Of a stretch of 64,000 nucleotides of DNA, positions 8,468-16,265 are shown in pieces. The notes beneath the pieces are model-generated. The model searched no databases. It was not told the origin of the DNA and saw only the letters and a program-made list of their open reading frames with translations. Source of the stretch: Jatrophihabitans sp. (GTDB lineage Bacteria; Actinomycetota; Actinomycetes; Mycobacteriales; Jatrophihabitantaceae); assembly GCA_036389035.1 (NCBI GenBank), contig DASVQQ010000039.1, positions 62,001-126,000 on the forward strand. The letters are read 5' to 3'. The position numbers and the translations under genes are program-made. The number at the start of each line of letters is the position of its first letter. Positions within the stretch are counted from its first letter, which is position 1.

Positions 8468-8513
8468 TGATCAGGGATGCAGGTGATCAGGACGCAGTCG
8501 ATCAGGGACGCAG
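8468..8513. repeat. 14-16-bp tandem repeat, 3 degenerate copies
   Basis: Three copies of a GATCAGGGAYGCAG-like unit (8468-8483, 8484-8497, 8498-8513) run into the 3' end of the minus-strand dehydrogenase gene, so its last codons lie inside the repeat. Confidence 0.7.
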
Positions 8514-9524
8514 CAGCACCTTGACGGCGCGGCGCTCGTCCATGGCCCGGTAACCCTCAGCCACCCGCTCCAGCGGTAGCTCCAGGTCGAACACCCTGCC
8601 GGGGTCGATCTTCCGATCCCAGATCATCTGGATCAGCTCGGGCAGGAACCGGCGCACCGGCGCCGGTCCGCCCAGGGTGTGGATGCCGGCGAAGAACAGC
8701 TCGATGCCCGGAATCTTCACGTCATGGTTGACGCCGACGTAGCCGAGGTGGCCACCCCCGCGGGTGGCGCCAATGGCCTGCATGAAGGACTCCTGGGTGC
8801 CCACGGCCTCCACCACCGAGTGCGCCCCGAGACCACCGGTGAGCTCCTTGATCTTCGCCACGCCCGCGTCGCCGCGCTCCTCAACGATGTCCGTCGCGCC
8901 GTAGAAGCGGGCCAGCGCCTGCCGGTCGGCGTGCCGCGACATGGCGATGATCCGCTCCGCGCCGAGCTGCTTGGCCGCGAGAATCGCCATGAGGCCCACC
9001 GCGCCGTCACCGACGACCGCGACCGTCTTGCCGGGGCCGGCCTCGGCGGCCACCGCGGCGAACCACCCGGTGCCGAGCACGTCGGAGGCCGCCAGCAGCG
9101 ACGGAATCAGATCCGGGTCCGGCTGTCCCGGCGTGGCGACCAGCGTCCCGTCCGCATGCGGAATGCGGGCCTTCTGCGCCTGGGTGCCACTCGTTGCCGC
9201 CACGAACTCGGCGTGCACGCATTTGGACTGGAACCCGGCCTGGCAGATCTCGCAGGTGTTGTCCGAGATCACGAACGAGCCGACCACGAAGTCGCCGACG
9301 GCGACGGTCTTCACCTGCTCGCCGACCTGCTCGACGATGCCGACGTACTCGTGCCCCATCGGAGTGTGCTCGACCGGCTCAACGCCGCGGTAGGGCCACA
9401 GGTCCGACCCGCAGATGCAGGTCGCCGACAGCCGGATGATCGCGTCCGTGGGCTCGATGATCTGCGGGTCCTCGCGCTCCTCGACACGGACTTCGCCGGG
9501 AGCGTGCATGACCACACCAAGCAT
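8502..9524 (-). CDS. Zinc-dependent alcohol dehydrogenase family protein
   Basis: This 340-residue medium-chain dehydrogenase has the N-terminal catalytic zinc Cys in CICGSDLWPY and the GHEYVG motif. A structural-zinc-like Cys cluster follows (CEIC....C), then a Rossmann fold with GDGAVGLMA. It is probably an NAD(P)-dependent alcohol/aldehyde oxidoreductase; the substrate cannot be read. The open frame extends 15 codons further upstream, but family sequence starts MLGVVMHAPGEVR and GGAG lies about 9 nt before that ATG, so 9524 is preferred. It is transcribed divergently from an XRE regulator 138 bp away, which probably controls it. Confidence 0.85.
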   Translation of the reverse strand: MLGVVMHAPGEVRVEEREDPQIIEPTDAIIRLSATCICGSDLWPYRGVEPVEHTPMGHEYVGIVEQVGEQVKTVAVGDFVVGSFVISDNTCEICQAGFQSKCVHAEFVAATSGTQAQKARIPHADGTLVATPGQPDPDLIPSLLAASDVLGTGWFAAVAAEAGPGKTVAVVGDGAVGLMAILAAKQLGAERIIAMSRHADRQALARFYGATDIVEERGDAGVAKIKELTGGLGAHSVVEAVGTQESFMQAIGATRGGGHLGYVGVNHDVKIPGIELFFAGIHTLGGPAPVRRFLPELIQMIWDRKIDPGRVFDLELPLERVAEGYRAMDERRAVKVLLRP

Positions 9525-9662
9525 GTCTTGTTCTCCATTCCATGGGTGGGACTTGCTGGCAAGAACCACTCAACTCCCCACGACTGCGGCCCGACAGGGC
9601 CGGTCTATCCAGGTCTTGGCAGGACCCCCCTCGACGCGCCAGGTCGCCGTAGCGTGGACGAC

Positions 9663-10532
9663 ATGGACAATCGGGTTGAGGTGCGTGACTTCCTGACGAC
9701 CAGGCGGGCCAAGATCACGCCGGAGCAGGCGGGAGTGCCGCTCTACAGCCGGCGCAGGCGCGTCCCGGGCCTGCGCCGCGAAGAGGTCGCCCAGCTCGCC
9801 GGGGTCAGCACCGATTACTACACGCGGCTGGAGAAGGGAAACCTGGGCAGCGCCTCCGACAGCGTCCTGGAAGCGATCGCCCGCGCGCTGCACCTCGACG
9901 ACGCCGAGCGGGCGCACCTTCTCGACCTGGCCCAGGCTGCCCGCGGCGGCGCGCAACCGCTCCGGCGACGCAAGCAGGCGCGGGAGCTTCGGCCCAGCCT
10001 GCAACACATGCTCGACGCGATGAGCACCGTTCCGGCGTTCATCAACAACGGCCGGCTCGACCTCATCGGCGCCAACGCCCTCGCCCGCGCCTTCTACGCC
10101 GAGGTCCTCGACAGCCCCGTCAAGCCGGCGAACTTCGCCCGCTACTGCTTCCTCGACCCCAGGGCCCGAGAGTTCTACCCGAACTGGGAGCAGGCCGCTG
10201 ACACGGTCGCCGCCCTGCTGCGCACCGAAGCCGGGCGCGATCCGCACAGCCGGGCACTCACCGACCTCGTCGGCGAGCTCGCCACGCGAAGCGACGCCTT
10301 TCGCACTCGTTGGGCCGCGCACAACGTCCACGTCCACGTGACGGGCTCCAAGCTGTTCCGCCACCCCGTGGTCGGCGAACTCCACCTCGCCTTCAACACC
10401 ATTCCCCTGCCGGGTGACCCCGGATTGTCGCTCACCGTCTACACCCCCGAGCCCGGGACCGGCACCGACGAGCGGCTGGGCCTGCTCGCCAGCTGGGCAG
10501 CGACGCCGGTAGCGCAAGGCGGCAGCGGGTAA
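9663..10532 (+). CDS. XRE-family transcriptional regulator with MmyB-like ligand-binding domain
   Basis: The protein has 289 residues. An N-terminal helix-turn-helix (about 10-80) contains PGLRREEVAQLAGVSTDYYTRLEKG. The remaining 190 residues match the MmyB-type PAS-like ligand-binding domain common in actinobacteria (for example VPAFINNGRLDLIGANALARAF near residue 120). Such regulators usually sit divergent to an oxidoreductase gene, as here. The frame is open far upstream, but MDNRVEVRDFLTTRRAKI begins the family sequence. The divergent spacer 9525-9662 must hold both promoters. Confidence 0.88.
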   Translation: MDNRVEVRDFLTTRRAKITPEQAGVPLYSRRRRVPGLRREEVAQLAGVSTDYYTRLEKGNLGSASDSVLEAIARALHLDDAERAHLLDLAQAARGGAQPLRRRKQARELRPSLQHMLDAMSTVPAFINNGRLDLIGANALARAFYAEVLDSPVKPANFARYCFLDPRAREFYPNWEQAADTVAALLRTEAGRDPHSRALTDLVGELATRSDAFRTRWAAHNVHVHVTGSKLFRHPVVGELHLAFNTIPLPGDPGLSLTVYTPEPGTGTDERLGLLASWAATPVAQGGSG

Positions 10533-10576
10533 GTGCCGTGTGCCAGCCAACGCATTCTTCAACCACACGAGGCCCT

Positions 10577-11112
10577 ATGAAGCAGCCAACTCTGTACTTG
10601 ATCGTCGGGCTTCCGGGGATCGGTAAGACGACCGCCGCACGACGGATCGAGGAAGAGCAAGGAGCCCTTCGCCTCACCAAAGATGAGTGGATGAAGGCCC
10701 TTTACGGCCGCGACAACCCGGTTGCGGCGTCGGATGTGATCGAGGGCCGGCTGATCCAGATCGGGATGCGTGCCCTGCGACTGGGCATCAACGTCGTCAT
10801 CGACTACGGCCTGTGGGGTCGGGACGAACGGTCCGCCCTGCGACAAGCCGCAGCAGACGCGGGTGCGGCTGTCGTGATCTGCTACTTCGAGCTCACGGTC
10901 GCCGAACAGCGGAACCGCTTGGACAAGCGCCAAGCCGAAGCCTCACACAGACCTGGCCGATGTCTGACCACGAACTCGTCGAATGGGCTGCCAAGATCGA
11001 CATCCCGACGCCGGGTGAACTCGACGGGAGCGAACCTATCGGTGAGCCGCCCGTTGGATTCGCGACCTGGCGCGAGTGGACCGTCTACCGCTGGCCGCCG
11101 GCCTTGTCGTGA
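10577..11112 (+). pseudogene. P-loop ATP-binding protein (AAA_33 kinase-like), frameshifted
   Basis: The ATG frame starts with a Walker A motif (GLPGIGKTT, residues 10-18) and continues through NVVIDYGLWGRDERSALR, typical of small AAA_33 kinase-like proteins. After about residue 123 (near 10945-10951, in a CACACAG run) family resemblance jumps to the next frame, which carries the normal C-terminus (TWPMSDHELVEW ... WREWTVYRW) to a stop at 11112. From start to that stop is 536 nt, which fits a one-base deletion. It is either a recent pseudogene or a sequencing error. The unshifted frame would end at 11146 with an unrelated tail. Role of the family is uncertain. Confidence 0.6.
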
Positions 11113-11125
11113 GTACGCCGGATGC

Positions 11126-11226
11126 CGGAGTGAGCCAAGCAGCTGACCCCGCAGCCGCCTTCCGTGCCGCGGGAGCCGCAGACCAGACCGGTAGAGCCAC
11201 AGGTCGTGTCTTCTGAACCGGTCGCG
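11126..11226. repeat. Degenerate duplicate of the 3' end of the 11699-12172 gene
   Basis: The stretch from about 11126 to 11226 aligns by eye with 11703-11806, including a shared GGTAGAGCCACAGGTCG core and matching flanks. 11703-11806 is the 3' end of the minus-strand membrane-protein gene, so this is a decayed copy of part of that gene. It lies in a 228-bp spacer made mostly of gene debris. Confidence 0.55.
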
Positions 11227-11230
11227 CCTT

Positions 11231-11298
11231 ATCGCCAGTTCGAACGCGGCGGCTGGAGCTGCCAGATGACCGAGGCCAGCCCCACGCGTGCCACGTAG
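11231..11298 (+). pseudogene. Fragment of an HNH/13E12 gene (C-terminal end)
   Basis: Positions 11231-11266 match 8312-8347 of the intact HNH gene at all but two positions and encode the same FERGGWSCQM, followed by an eroded tail and an in-frame TAG at 11296-11298. There is no upstream part of the gene. It is a relic of another 13E12/HNH copy, or a fragment left by recombination between copies. Confidence 0.7.
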
Positions 11299-11340
11299 AA
11301 CGGCAACGCCTTAGCCCTACGTTCCTAAGACGCCGATAGC

Positions 11341-11565
11341 ATGCCTGCCTATCGGCTAATAAGGGAGTACACCTTGGCACTGGCAGGCGGGATCTTCGCC
11401 TTGGAATCGGCCCTTATGATCCTCGGCCTAGTCCAGGGCTGGGATATGTGGTTGGTCATTTTCCTTGCCGTTATGGCCCTATGGAGTCTCGCAATGTTCG
11501 TGGTGGCCCTACGAAAGCGCGCCATGCCTACCGTGAGTTCCGGCGAGACAAGCACACCCAGCTGA
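11341..11565 (+). CDS. Small membrane protein of unknown function
   Basis: The predicted protein has 74 residues with two hydrophobic segments (about 11-33 and 37-59) separated by GWDMW, ending in a short polar tail. Codon use is less GC-biased than the neighbours (for example CTA, ATA, CTT, GTT), and it lies among gene fragments, which suggests acquired or decaying DNA. No clear ribosome-binding site precedes the ATG. It could be a real two-helix membrane protein or chance; coding status is uncertain. The spacer 11566-11698 holds nothing recognisable. Confidence 0.4.
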   Translation: MPAYRLIREYTLALAGGIFALESALMILGLVQGWDMWLVIFLAVMALWSLAMFVVALRKRAMPTVSSGETSTPS

Positions 11566-11698
11566 ACCGGCTTTTACGCACAGTGCTCAACGACCGAGAA
11601 CACACAGCCCCCGTCCTAGCCGCGCGGGTATTCGGTATGACAGATGGCCGCGTGCAGACCTGTCAGTTGAACAATGGATTGTTCGAATGCGGGTCTGC

Positions 11699-12172
11699 TC
11701 AGCGGGCGCGGGTCAAGCAGATGGCGCCGCAGCCACCGTTCGCGCTGCTGGAGCTGCAAACCAGGCCGGTAGAGCCACAGGTCGAGCCTTCCGGACTGGC
11801 GGCGCCTTGCGAGCTGACCGAGCCATCCGAACCGGCCGAGCCGTGGGCTGCGCTTCGCGAAGCGGCCGAGCCACAGGTGACGCCACTGGAGTGGGCGGCG
11901 GCGGCCAGCACCTCGTCCAGTCGCCGCTCAGCCTCGGCGGCTTCGGTCAATGACACCGAATGCCACAGACCCCACGCCACTCCGAGCAGCGCCACGGCCA
12001 GCACCGCGACGAGCAAGCCGGCCAGCTTCCAGCCGACGCCGTCCAGCGTGACCACCAGGATCGCGGCGACCAGCAGCGCCAGGCCGAGAGGCGCCAACAC
12101 CAGCGCCATCCGCCGCCGCCGGGCCGGCGCTATCGCGTACAGTTCCTCGCTCACCCTTCGAGTATCCGCCAT
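11699..12172 (-). CDS. Membrane protein of unknown function with Ser/Gly-rich tail
   Basis: The 157-residue protein starts MADTRRVSEELYAIAPARRRR. Two transmembrane helices follow (about 22-43 and 49-70), then a short acidic helix ending near residue 95, and a low-complexity Ser/Gly/Ala/Cys tail to residue 157. The frame is open upstream, but the ATG at 12172 gives a coherent membrane topology with a basic cytoplasmic patch. It is divergent to the FAH hydrolase gene. Part of its 3' end is duplicated in decayed form at 11126-11226, and the tail may itself be eroded sequence. Confidence 0.6.
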   Translation of the reverse strand: MADTRRVSEELYAIAPARRRRMALVLAPLGLALLVAAILVVTLDGVGWKLAGLLVAVLAVALLGVAWGLWHSVSLTEAAEAERRLDEVLAAAAHSSGVTCGSAASRSAAHGSAGSDGSVSSQGAASPEGSTCGSTGLVCSSSSANGGCGAICLTRAR

Positions 12173-12226
12173 GCCCAGTCGCACCGACGCCGCAACCGCC
12201 GACCGACGACCGGTAGCCTCGGGTCC

Positions 12227-13021
12227 GTGCGTATCGCGAGATTTGTTCACCCCGGCGGAATCGCGTGGGGAGTGGTGGAAGCTCCGGCCACGGCCGGCGC
12301 CAACCCGCCCTTCGAGGCCCTCACCGTCGCCGTCATCAAGGACCACCCGATGGGCCCGATCGAGTTCACCGGCGAGCGCTACGCCATCGGCGACGTTCGG
12401 CTGCTGGCCCCGATCCTGCCCAGCAAGGTGGTCGCCGTCGGCCGCAACTACGCCGCGCACGCCGCCGAGTTGGGCAATGAACTTCCCGAGCGGCCGCTGA
12501 TCTTTCTCAAGCCGTCCACCTCGGTGATCGGCGCCCACGACCTGATCCGGCTGCCGATCGACTCCGACCAGGTGGAGCACGAGGCAGAACTGGCCTTGGT
12601 GATCGGCCGGGTAGCCAAGGACCTGCCGCGCGAGCAGGCGCTGGGCGCCGTGTTCGGATACACCTGCGCCAACGACGTCACCGCCCGCGACCAGCAACGC
12701 GCGGACGTCCAGTTCACCCGCGCCAAGAGCCACGACTCGTTCTGCCCGATCGGGCCCTGGATCGACACCAGCTTCGACCCGAGCGCGGCACGGGTCCGGG
12801 CCCTGGTCAACGGCCAGACCAGGCAGGACGGCAACACCAGCGACATGATCTTCGACGTGGCCACCCTCGTCTCGTTCATATCCCACGTGATGACGCTGGT
12901 TCCCGGTGACGTGATCCTGACCGGCACCCCCGACGGCGTCGGACCGATCACCGACGGCGACACGGTCACCATCGCGATCGACGGCCTCGGCGAGCTCACC
13001 AACCCGGTCCGCGCACGGTAG
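12227..13021 (+). CDS. Fumarylacetoacetate hydrolase family protein
   Basis: The protein has 264 residues. The FAH fold has the N-terminal cap followed by VVAVGRNYAAHAAE. The metal ligands are EHEAELALVIG (about 118-128) and the GYTCANDVTARDQQ Asp. The end FTGTPDGVGP-type motif appears as LTGTPDGVGP. Members act on 2-oxo acid or acylpyruvate substrates (hydrolases, decarboxylases, isomerases), and the exact substrate cannot be told. The GTG start is preceded by TAGCCT (12214-12219) with 7 nt between, a likely leaderless promoter. In many actinobacteria this gene precedes gltX and tRNA-Gln/Glu genes; here the tRNAs follow directly. Confidence 0.85.
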   Translation: MRIARFVHPGGIAWGVVEAPATAGANPPFEALTVAVIKDHPMGPIEFTGERYAIGDVRLLAPILPSKVVAVGRNYAAHAAELGNELPERPLIFLKPSTSVIGAHDLIRLPIDSDQVEHEAELALVIGRVAKDLPREQALGAVFGYTCANDVTARDQQRADVQFTRAKSHDSFCPIGPWIDTSFDPSAARVRALVNGQTRQDGNTSDMIFDVATLVSFISHVMTLVPGDVILTGTPDGVGPITDGDTVTIAIDGLGELTNPVRAR

Positions 13022-13084
13022 GCCCACTGCGCCCCTGCGACAGGCCGACCCAAAGCCCGATTTCGATAGCGCGCTCGCCGTCGG

Positions 13085-13090
13085 GTAGAG
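13085..13090 (+). promoter_or_regulatory. Possible -10 box of the tRNA-Gln/Glu transcript
   Basis: TAGAGT at 13085-13090 lies 40 bp before tRNA-Gln. A weak -35 (TTCGAT-like) is about 18 nt upstream. No coding sequence lies between 13022 and 13129. Confidence 0.35.
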
Positions 13091-13129
13091 TTCCGTCTCG
13101 GCCCGCTTGGCGACAGGTTCGGGCAGTAG

Positions 13130-13201
13130 TGGGGTATGGGGTAATTGGCAGCCCAACTGATTCTGGTTCAGTTAGTCTAGGTTCGAGTCCTGGTACCCCA
13201 G
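13130..13201 (+). tRNA. tRNA-Gln (CTG anticodon)
   Basis: The acceptor strands TGGGGTA (13130-13136) and TACCCCA (13194-13200) pair over 7 bp. The D stem is GGG/CCC, the anticodon stem ACTGA/TCAGT encloses the loop TTCTGGT with CTG as anticodon, and the T arm carries GGTTCGAGTCC. The discriminator base is G13201, and CCA is not encoded. Confidence 0.93.
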
Positions 13202-13263
13202 CGCGAAAGCTGGAAGAGCGGTTTTTGCAGCAAGCAGTACAGCGGTTAGCGTGTTCTACCTAG

Positions 13264-13336
13264 GGCCCCGTCGTCTAGCGGCCTAGGACGCCGCCCTCTC
13301 ACGGCGGTAGCGAGGGTTCGAATCCCTTCGGGGCTA
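13264..13336 (+). tRNA. tRNA-Glu (CTC anticodon)
   Basis: The acceptor GGCCCCG (13264-13270) pairs with CGGGGCT (13329-13335), with one G-T pair at the end. The anticodon stem CCGCC/GGCGG holds the loop CTCTCAC with anticodon CTC. The T arm GGGTTCGAATCC is canonical. CCA is encoded right after the discriminator (13337-13339), unlike the neighbouring tRNA-Gln. Confidence 0.93.
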
Positions 13337-13342
13337 CCAGTC

Positions 13343-13374
13343 AAGAGCCTCCGGACTAGATCTGGAGGCTCTTT
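13343..13374 (+). terminator. Intrinsic terminator after tRNA-Glu
   Basis: AAGAGCCTCC (13343-13352) pairs perfectly with GGAGGCTCTT (13364-13373), with an 11-nt loop and a short T run at the base. It closes the tRNA transcript. Confidence 0.8.
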
Positions 13375-13469
13375 CGCATCCGGGTACCACCAGTTGTGGT
13401 CGCGGCCTTCAGTGCCGCCCAGCCCCGCCGATAGGCAAAGAACCCGGGCATAGAGGTCTCGGACTTGCT

Positions 13470-14471
13470 GTGGAGATGCCGATGCCCCGCACCGCCCCGT
13501 TCCGTCTGCTGGCCAAACCCGTCCGGATTGCAGCCGCGCTGCTGCTGACGTCCGCGCTGAGCGGCGGTGTGCTGGTGGCCTCCGCCCCGGCCGGCACGGC
13601 CGCGGTGCCGAGCCTGAAGGCGCCGGCCGGCCTGCTCAGCCCGATCGAGCCGCTGGCCGCCTACGTGGAGCAGGTCGCCTGCCAGCCGGTATGGCGTCCG
13701 GGCACCCTGGCCCTGGGCCAGTTGCTGGTCAAGACCTATCCCAACACCAGCTTCGGCAACCCGCGCGACTGCACCGCCGACACCAGCGAGCACTACGACT
13801 CCCGTGGCCTTGACTGGATGAACTCGGTTCGCGACAAGACCCAGGCCGCCCAGGCCGCCTCGGTGATGACCTTCCTGCTCAGCACCGACCGCTGGGGCAA
13901 CAAGTTCGCCAACGCCCGCCGGATGGGCATCATGTACATGATCTGGAACAACAAGATCTGGAGCACCTGGAGCGGCGGCAAGTGGGAGCCCTACCACAAC
14001 TGCGCCAGCACCCCGTCGCCGGCGCTGGACAGCTCCTGCCACCGCAACCACGTGCACTTCTCGCTGTCCTGGAACGGCGCCATCGGCCGGACGTCCTTCT
14101 GGAGCCGGCACGTCTTCGCCGCCACCGACTACGGGCCCTGCCGTCCGAGTGACCTGAACTGGTCGGGCAACTACGGCACCCACAACCCCAACCGGTGCCC
14201 CCGCTACCCCCAGGTCAGCCCCCCGGCCGGATCCTCGGCGGTCATGAAGGGCCTGGTGACGTTCTCTGGCGCCACCACGTTCCCCGGCATGCGCGGCGGG
14301 CCGATCTCGGCCGTCCAGCGCGCCTTCAACAAGACGGTCACCGGGCACTACGACCTGGCCACGGTGGGCGCGGTCAACCGGTTCAAGGTTCGGCACGGCC
14401 TGCCCGCCAACGGCGTCATCGACGCCAAGACCTGGCGTGCCCTGCTGGCCTTCTACAAGCCCCGGGTCTAG
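13470..14471 (+). CDS. Secreted cell-wall protein: LAS-like metallopeptidase region plus C-terminal peptidoglycan-binding domain
   Basis: The predicted protein has 333 residues from GTG 13470 (ATG 13476 is an alternative). A signal peptide covers residues 1-45: a basic start, the hydrophobic segment IAAALLLTSALSGGVLVA and an Ala-x-Ala-type cleavage region. The middle region has SEHYDSRGLDW (about 110-120) and CHRNHVHFSLSW (about 190-201), the His/Asp and HxH pattern of M15/LAS-type peptidases. The C-terminus (about 265-330) is a peptidoglycan-binding domain_1 repeat, GGPISAVQRAFN...GVIDAKTWRALLAF. It probably acts on the cell wall outside the membrane. Confidence 0.75.
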   Translation: MEMPMPRTAPFRLLAKPVRIAAALLLTSALSGGVLVASAPAGTAAVPSLKAPAGLLSPIEPLAAYVEQVACQPVWRPGTLALGQLLVKTYPNTSFGNPRDCTADTSEHYDSRGLDWMNSVRDKTQAAQAASVMTFLLSTDRWGNKFANARRMGIMYMIWNNKIWSTWSGGKWEPYHNCASTPSPALDSSCHRNHVHFSLSWNGAIGRTSFWSRHVFAATDYGPCRPSDLNWSGNYGTHNPNRCPRYPQVSPPAGSSAVMKGLVTFSGATTFPGMRGGPISAVQRAFNKTVTGHYDLATVGAVNRFKVRHGLPANGVIDAKTWRALLAFYKPRV

Positions 14472-14497
14472 CCGCTCAACGCTCGGGCCTGGTCGGA

Positions 14498-14560
14498 CGG
14501 CTCAGCCGGTCAACCGGCCGGCTCAGCCGGTCAACCGAACGGCTCAGCCGGCTCAGGCGC
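14498..14560. repeat. 21-bp tandem repeat, nearly 3 copies, at a gene end
   Basis: CGGCTCAGCCGGTCAACCG-type units start at 14498, 14519 and 14540 (the last incomplete). The repeat covers the 3' end of the minus-strand flavin reductase gene and the convergent spacer, so part of that protein's C-terminus (about residues 178-187) is repeat-encoded. Confidence 0.75.
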
Positions 14561-15094
14561 GCGGTCACCGCGTTCCGGGGCCGCCGTGAGGTACCGGCCA
14601 CGGCGGTGGATCAGCGGCGGTTGCTCGTCGCCGAACTCGGTGTGCACCACCTCAAGCTGCACCAGCAGCCCCCAGCCGAGCTGAACCGGTGGCCGGTCGC
14701 TGAGCCGGCACCCGGCCCAGCTGCCCGCGCCCCGCAGGGCCGGACCCCAGTCGGTCTCGGTCCACTCGGCCAGCCGGAACGGGCCGCCCGGCGCGGGCGC
14801 CACGTAGCCGAAGGCGTCGGCCAGCTGACGATGCTGCCAGCTGAGCAGCGTGATCACCGCGGCGCCGGTGCCGCGCAGCCCGTCCCACAGCTCTGACAGC
14901 GGGTCCAGGACGCCGGCGACATAGCCCGGCTCGCCATCGGCGACCAGCAGCGAGGACACCGTCAACCCGCACCACTCGTCGCCGGAGCCCGCGGTCCACA
15001 GCGTCACCGGTGACGGCAACCGGCCCCGCAGCCGCCGGATCGGGCTGCGCTCAGCCTCCGGCGGCAGGAACGGATGCTGGCCGGACATGCTCAT
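14531..15094 (-). CDS. Flavin reductase-like FMN-binding domain protein
   Basis: The 187-residue protein resembles the split-barrel flavin reductase family. An N-terminal strand RLPSPVTLWTAG is followed by WCGLTVSSLLVADGEPGYVAGVLDPLS, which matches the flavin-contacting 'G.T.SS......P' pattern, then a LSWQHRQLADAFGYVAP segment and a C-terminal barrel. It likely binds FMN and reduces free flavin or partners an oxygenase; the true role is unknown. The gene is convergent with the secreted peptidase. Its 3' end overlaps a tandem repeat. Confidence 0.7.
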   Translation of the reverse strand: MSMSGQHPFLPPEAERSPIRRLRGRLPSPVTLWTAGSGDEWCGLTVSSLLVADGEPGYVAGVLDPLSELWDGLRGTGAAVITLLSWQHRQLADAFGYVAPAPGGPFRLAEWTETDWGPALRGAGSWAGCRLSDRPPVQLGWGLLVQLEVVHTEFGDEQPPLIHRRGRYLTAAPERGDRAPEPAEPFG

Positions 15095-15298
15095 GGCCCC
15101 AGTCTGGCACCGGGAGTCCGCAGCAGGAGTCTGGCACCGGGAGTCTGGCGTCGGCGCGCCGTGTCAACGGCTGCGTTCAAGCCGGTCAGCCACTGATGGC
15201 AGAGTTGAGGCACTGGGCGGCTGCTGGCCATCTCACGTCACATGCCAGCTGCGAGCGTCGACTCACGGCGCGGCGGGCGGCTCACCGGGGGAGCGGCG

Positions 15299-16177
15299 AT
15301 GAGCATGCGAGTGGGGCTGGTCGGCAACGGTCACTGGGCCCGGGTCACCCATGCGGCCGGCCTGAACCGCGAACCGGCCGTCGAACTCAGCGGAATCTGG
15401 GGCCGCGACCAGGCCAAGACAGCAGCCCTGGCCGCCGAGCTGGGCGTCACCGGCTATGACGCGGTGGACCAGATGTTCGCCGAGGTGGACGCGGTCGCCT
15501 TCTCGGTGCCGCCCCAGGTGCAGGCCGAGCTGGCGTTGCGGGCTGCCCGGGCGGGCAAGCACCTGTTGCTCGAGAAGCCGATCGCCGTGTCGGTGGCTGA
15601 GGCTAACCGGCTGGCCGAGGCGGTGGCCGAGGCCGGCGTGGCCTCGGTGGTCTTCTTCACCGCCCGCTTCGACGCCGGCCAGCGGCAGTGGCTGGAGCAG
15701 ATCGCGGGGCGCTCGGACTGGGACGGCGCGGCCGGGCTCTGGCTCGGCTCGGCCTTCGCGGCCGGCAGCCCCTTCGACACCCCCTGGCGCCATGACAAGG
15801 GCGGCCTGTGGGATGTCGGCCCGCACGCCCTGGCGATCCTGACCGGGGCGCTCGGGAAGATCGTCGAGATCACGGCCCGGCCCGGCCGGCGTGACCTGGT
15901 GCACCTGATCATGCGGCACGAGTCGGGAGTGAGCAGCAGTTACGCGGTCAGCATCGACACCCCTGAAGCCGCTTCGGAGGTGAGTCTCACGGTGTGGGGA
16001 CCGGCCGGTCGCTCGCTGATGCCGCGATCCCCGGCCGATGCCAGCCACGCGCTCGCGACGGCGGCTCGCGAGCTGGCAGCCGCGGCCCAGAAACCGGCGC
16101 CCAGCCATCCCTGCGACGTGCGGTTGGGCAGTTCGGTGGTCCGGTTGCTCGCCGAAGCCGAACGGCAGCTCGGATGA
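15299..16177 (+). CDS. Gfo/Idh/MocA-family oxidoreductase
   Basis: The protein has 292 residues. The N-terminal Rossmann fold begins MRVGLVGNGHWARVTHAAGL (GxGxxG-like), followed by the family motif EKPIAVSVAEANRLAEA (about 96-112) with the conserved EKP. The C-terminal alpha/beta substrate domain includes WRHDKGGLWDVGPHA, whose Asp/His are in the usual catalytic place. It is probably an NAD(P)-dependent dehydrogenase of a sugar or polyol; substrate unknown. ATG 15299 is chosen because GGGGGAG lies 5 nt upstream, although the frame opens earlier. Confidence 0.8.
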   Translation: MSMRVGLVGNGHWARVTHAAGLNREPAVELSGIWGRDQAKTAALAAELGVTGYDAVDQMFAEVDAVAFSVPPQVQAELALRAARAGKHLLLEKPIAVSVAEANRLAEAVAEAGVASVVFFTARFDAGQRQWLEQIAGRSDWDGAAGLWLGSAFAAGSPFDTPWRHDKGGLWDVGPHALAILTGALGKIVEITARPGRRDLVHLIMRHESGVSSSYAVSIDTPEAASEVSLTVWGPAGRSLMPRSPADASHALATAARELAAAAQKPAPSHPCDVRLGSSVVRLLAEAERQLG

Positions 16178-16201
16178 ACCTGAGCCCGAACGGCAGAAAG
16201 G

Positions 16202-16252
16202 GGCTGAGTCGGCAATGAGGCTGAGTCGGCAATGAGGCTGAATCCGCGATGA
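16202..16252. repeat. 17-bp tandem repeat, 3 copies, before adk
   Basis: GGCTGAGTCGGCAATGA occurs at 16202-16218 and 16219-16235, with a diverged third copy at 16236-16252. It fills the spacer between the oxidoreductase and adk genes. Confidence 0.85.
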
Positions 16253-16265
16253 GGGGAGCTCCGCT

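Noticed and set aside
8679..9662. Upstream extension of the XRE regulator into a 617-residue frame
   Set aside because: The extension runs antisense through the alcohol dehydrogenase gene, and the helix-turn-helix protein starts at 9663.
13130..13400. tRNA-Gln/Glu as an integration site of a mobile element
   Set aside because: No integrase, no repeated 3' tRNA fragment in the window, and ordinary genes on both sides.
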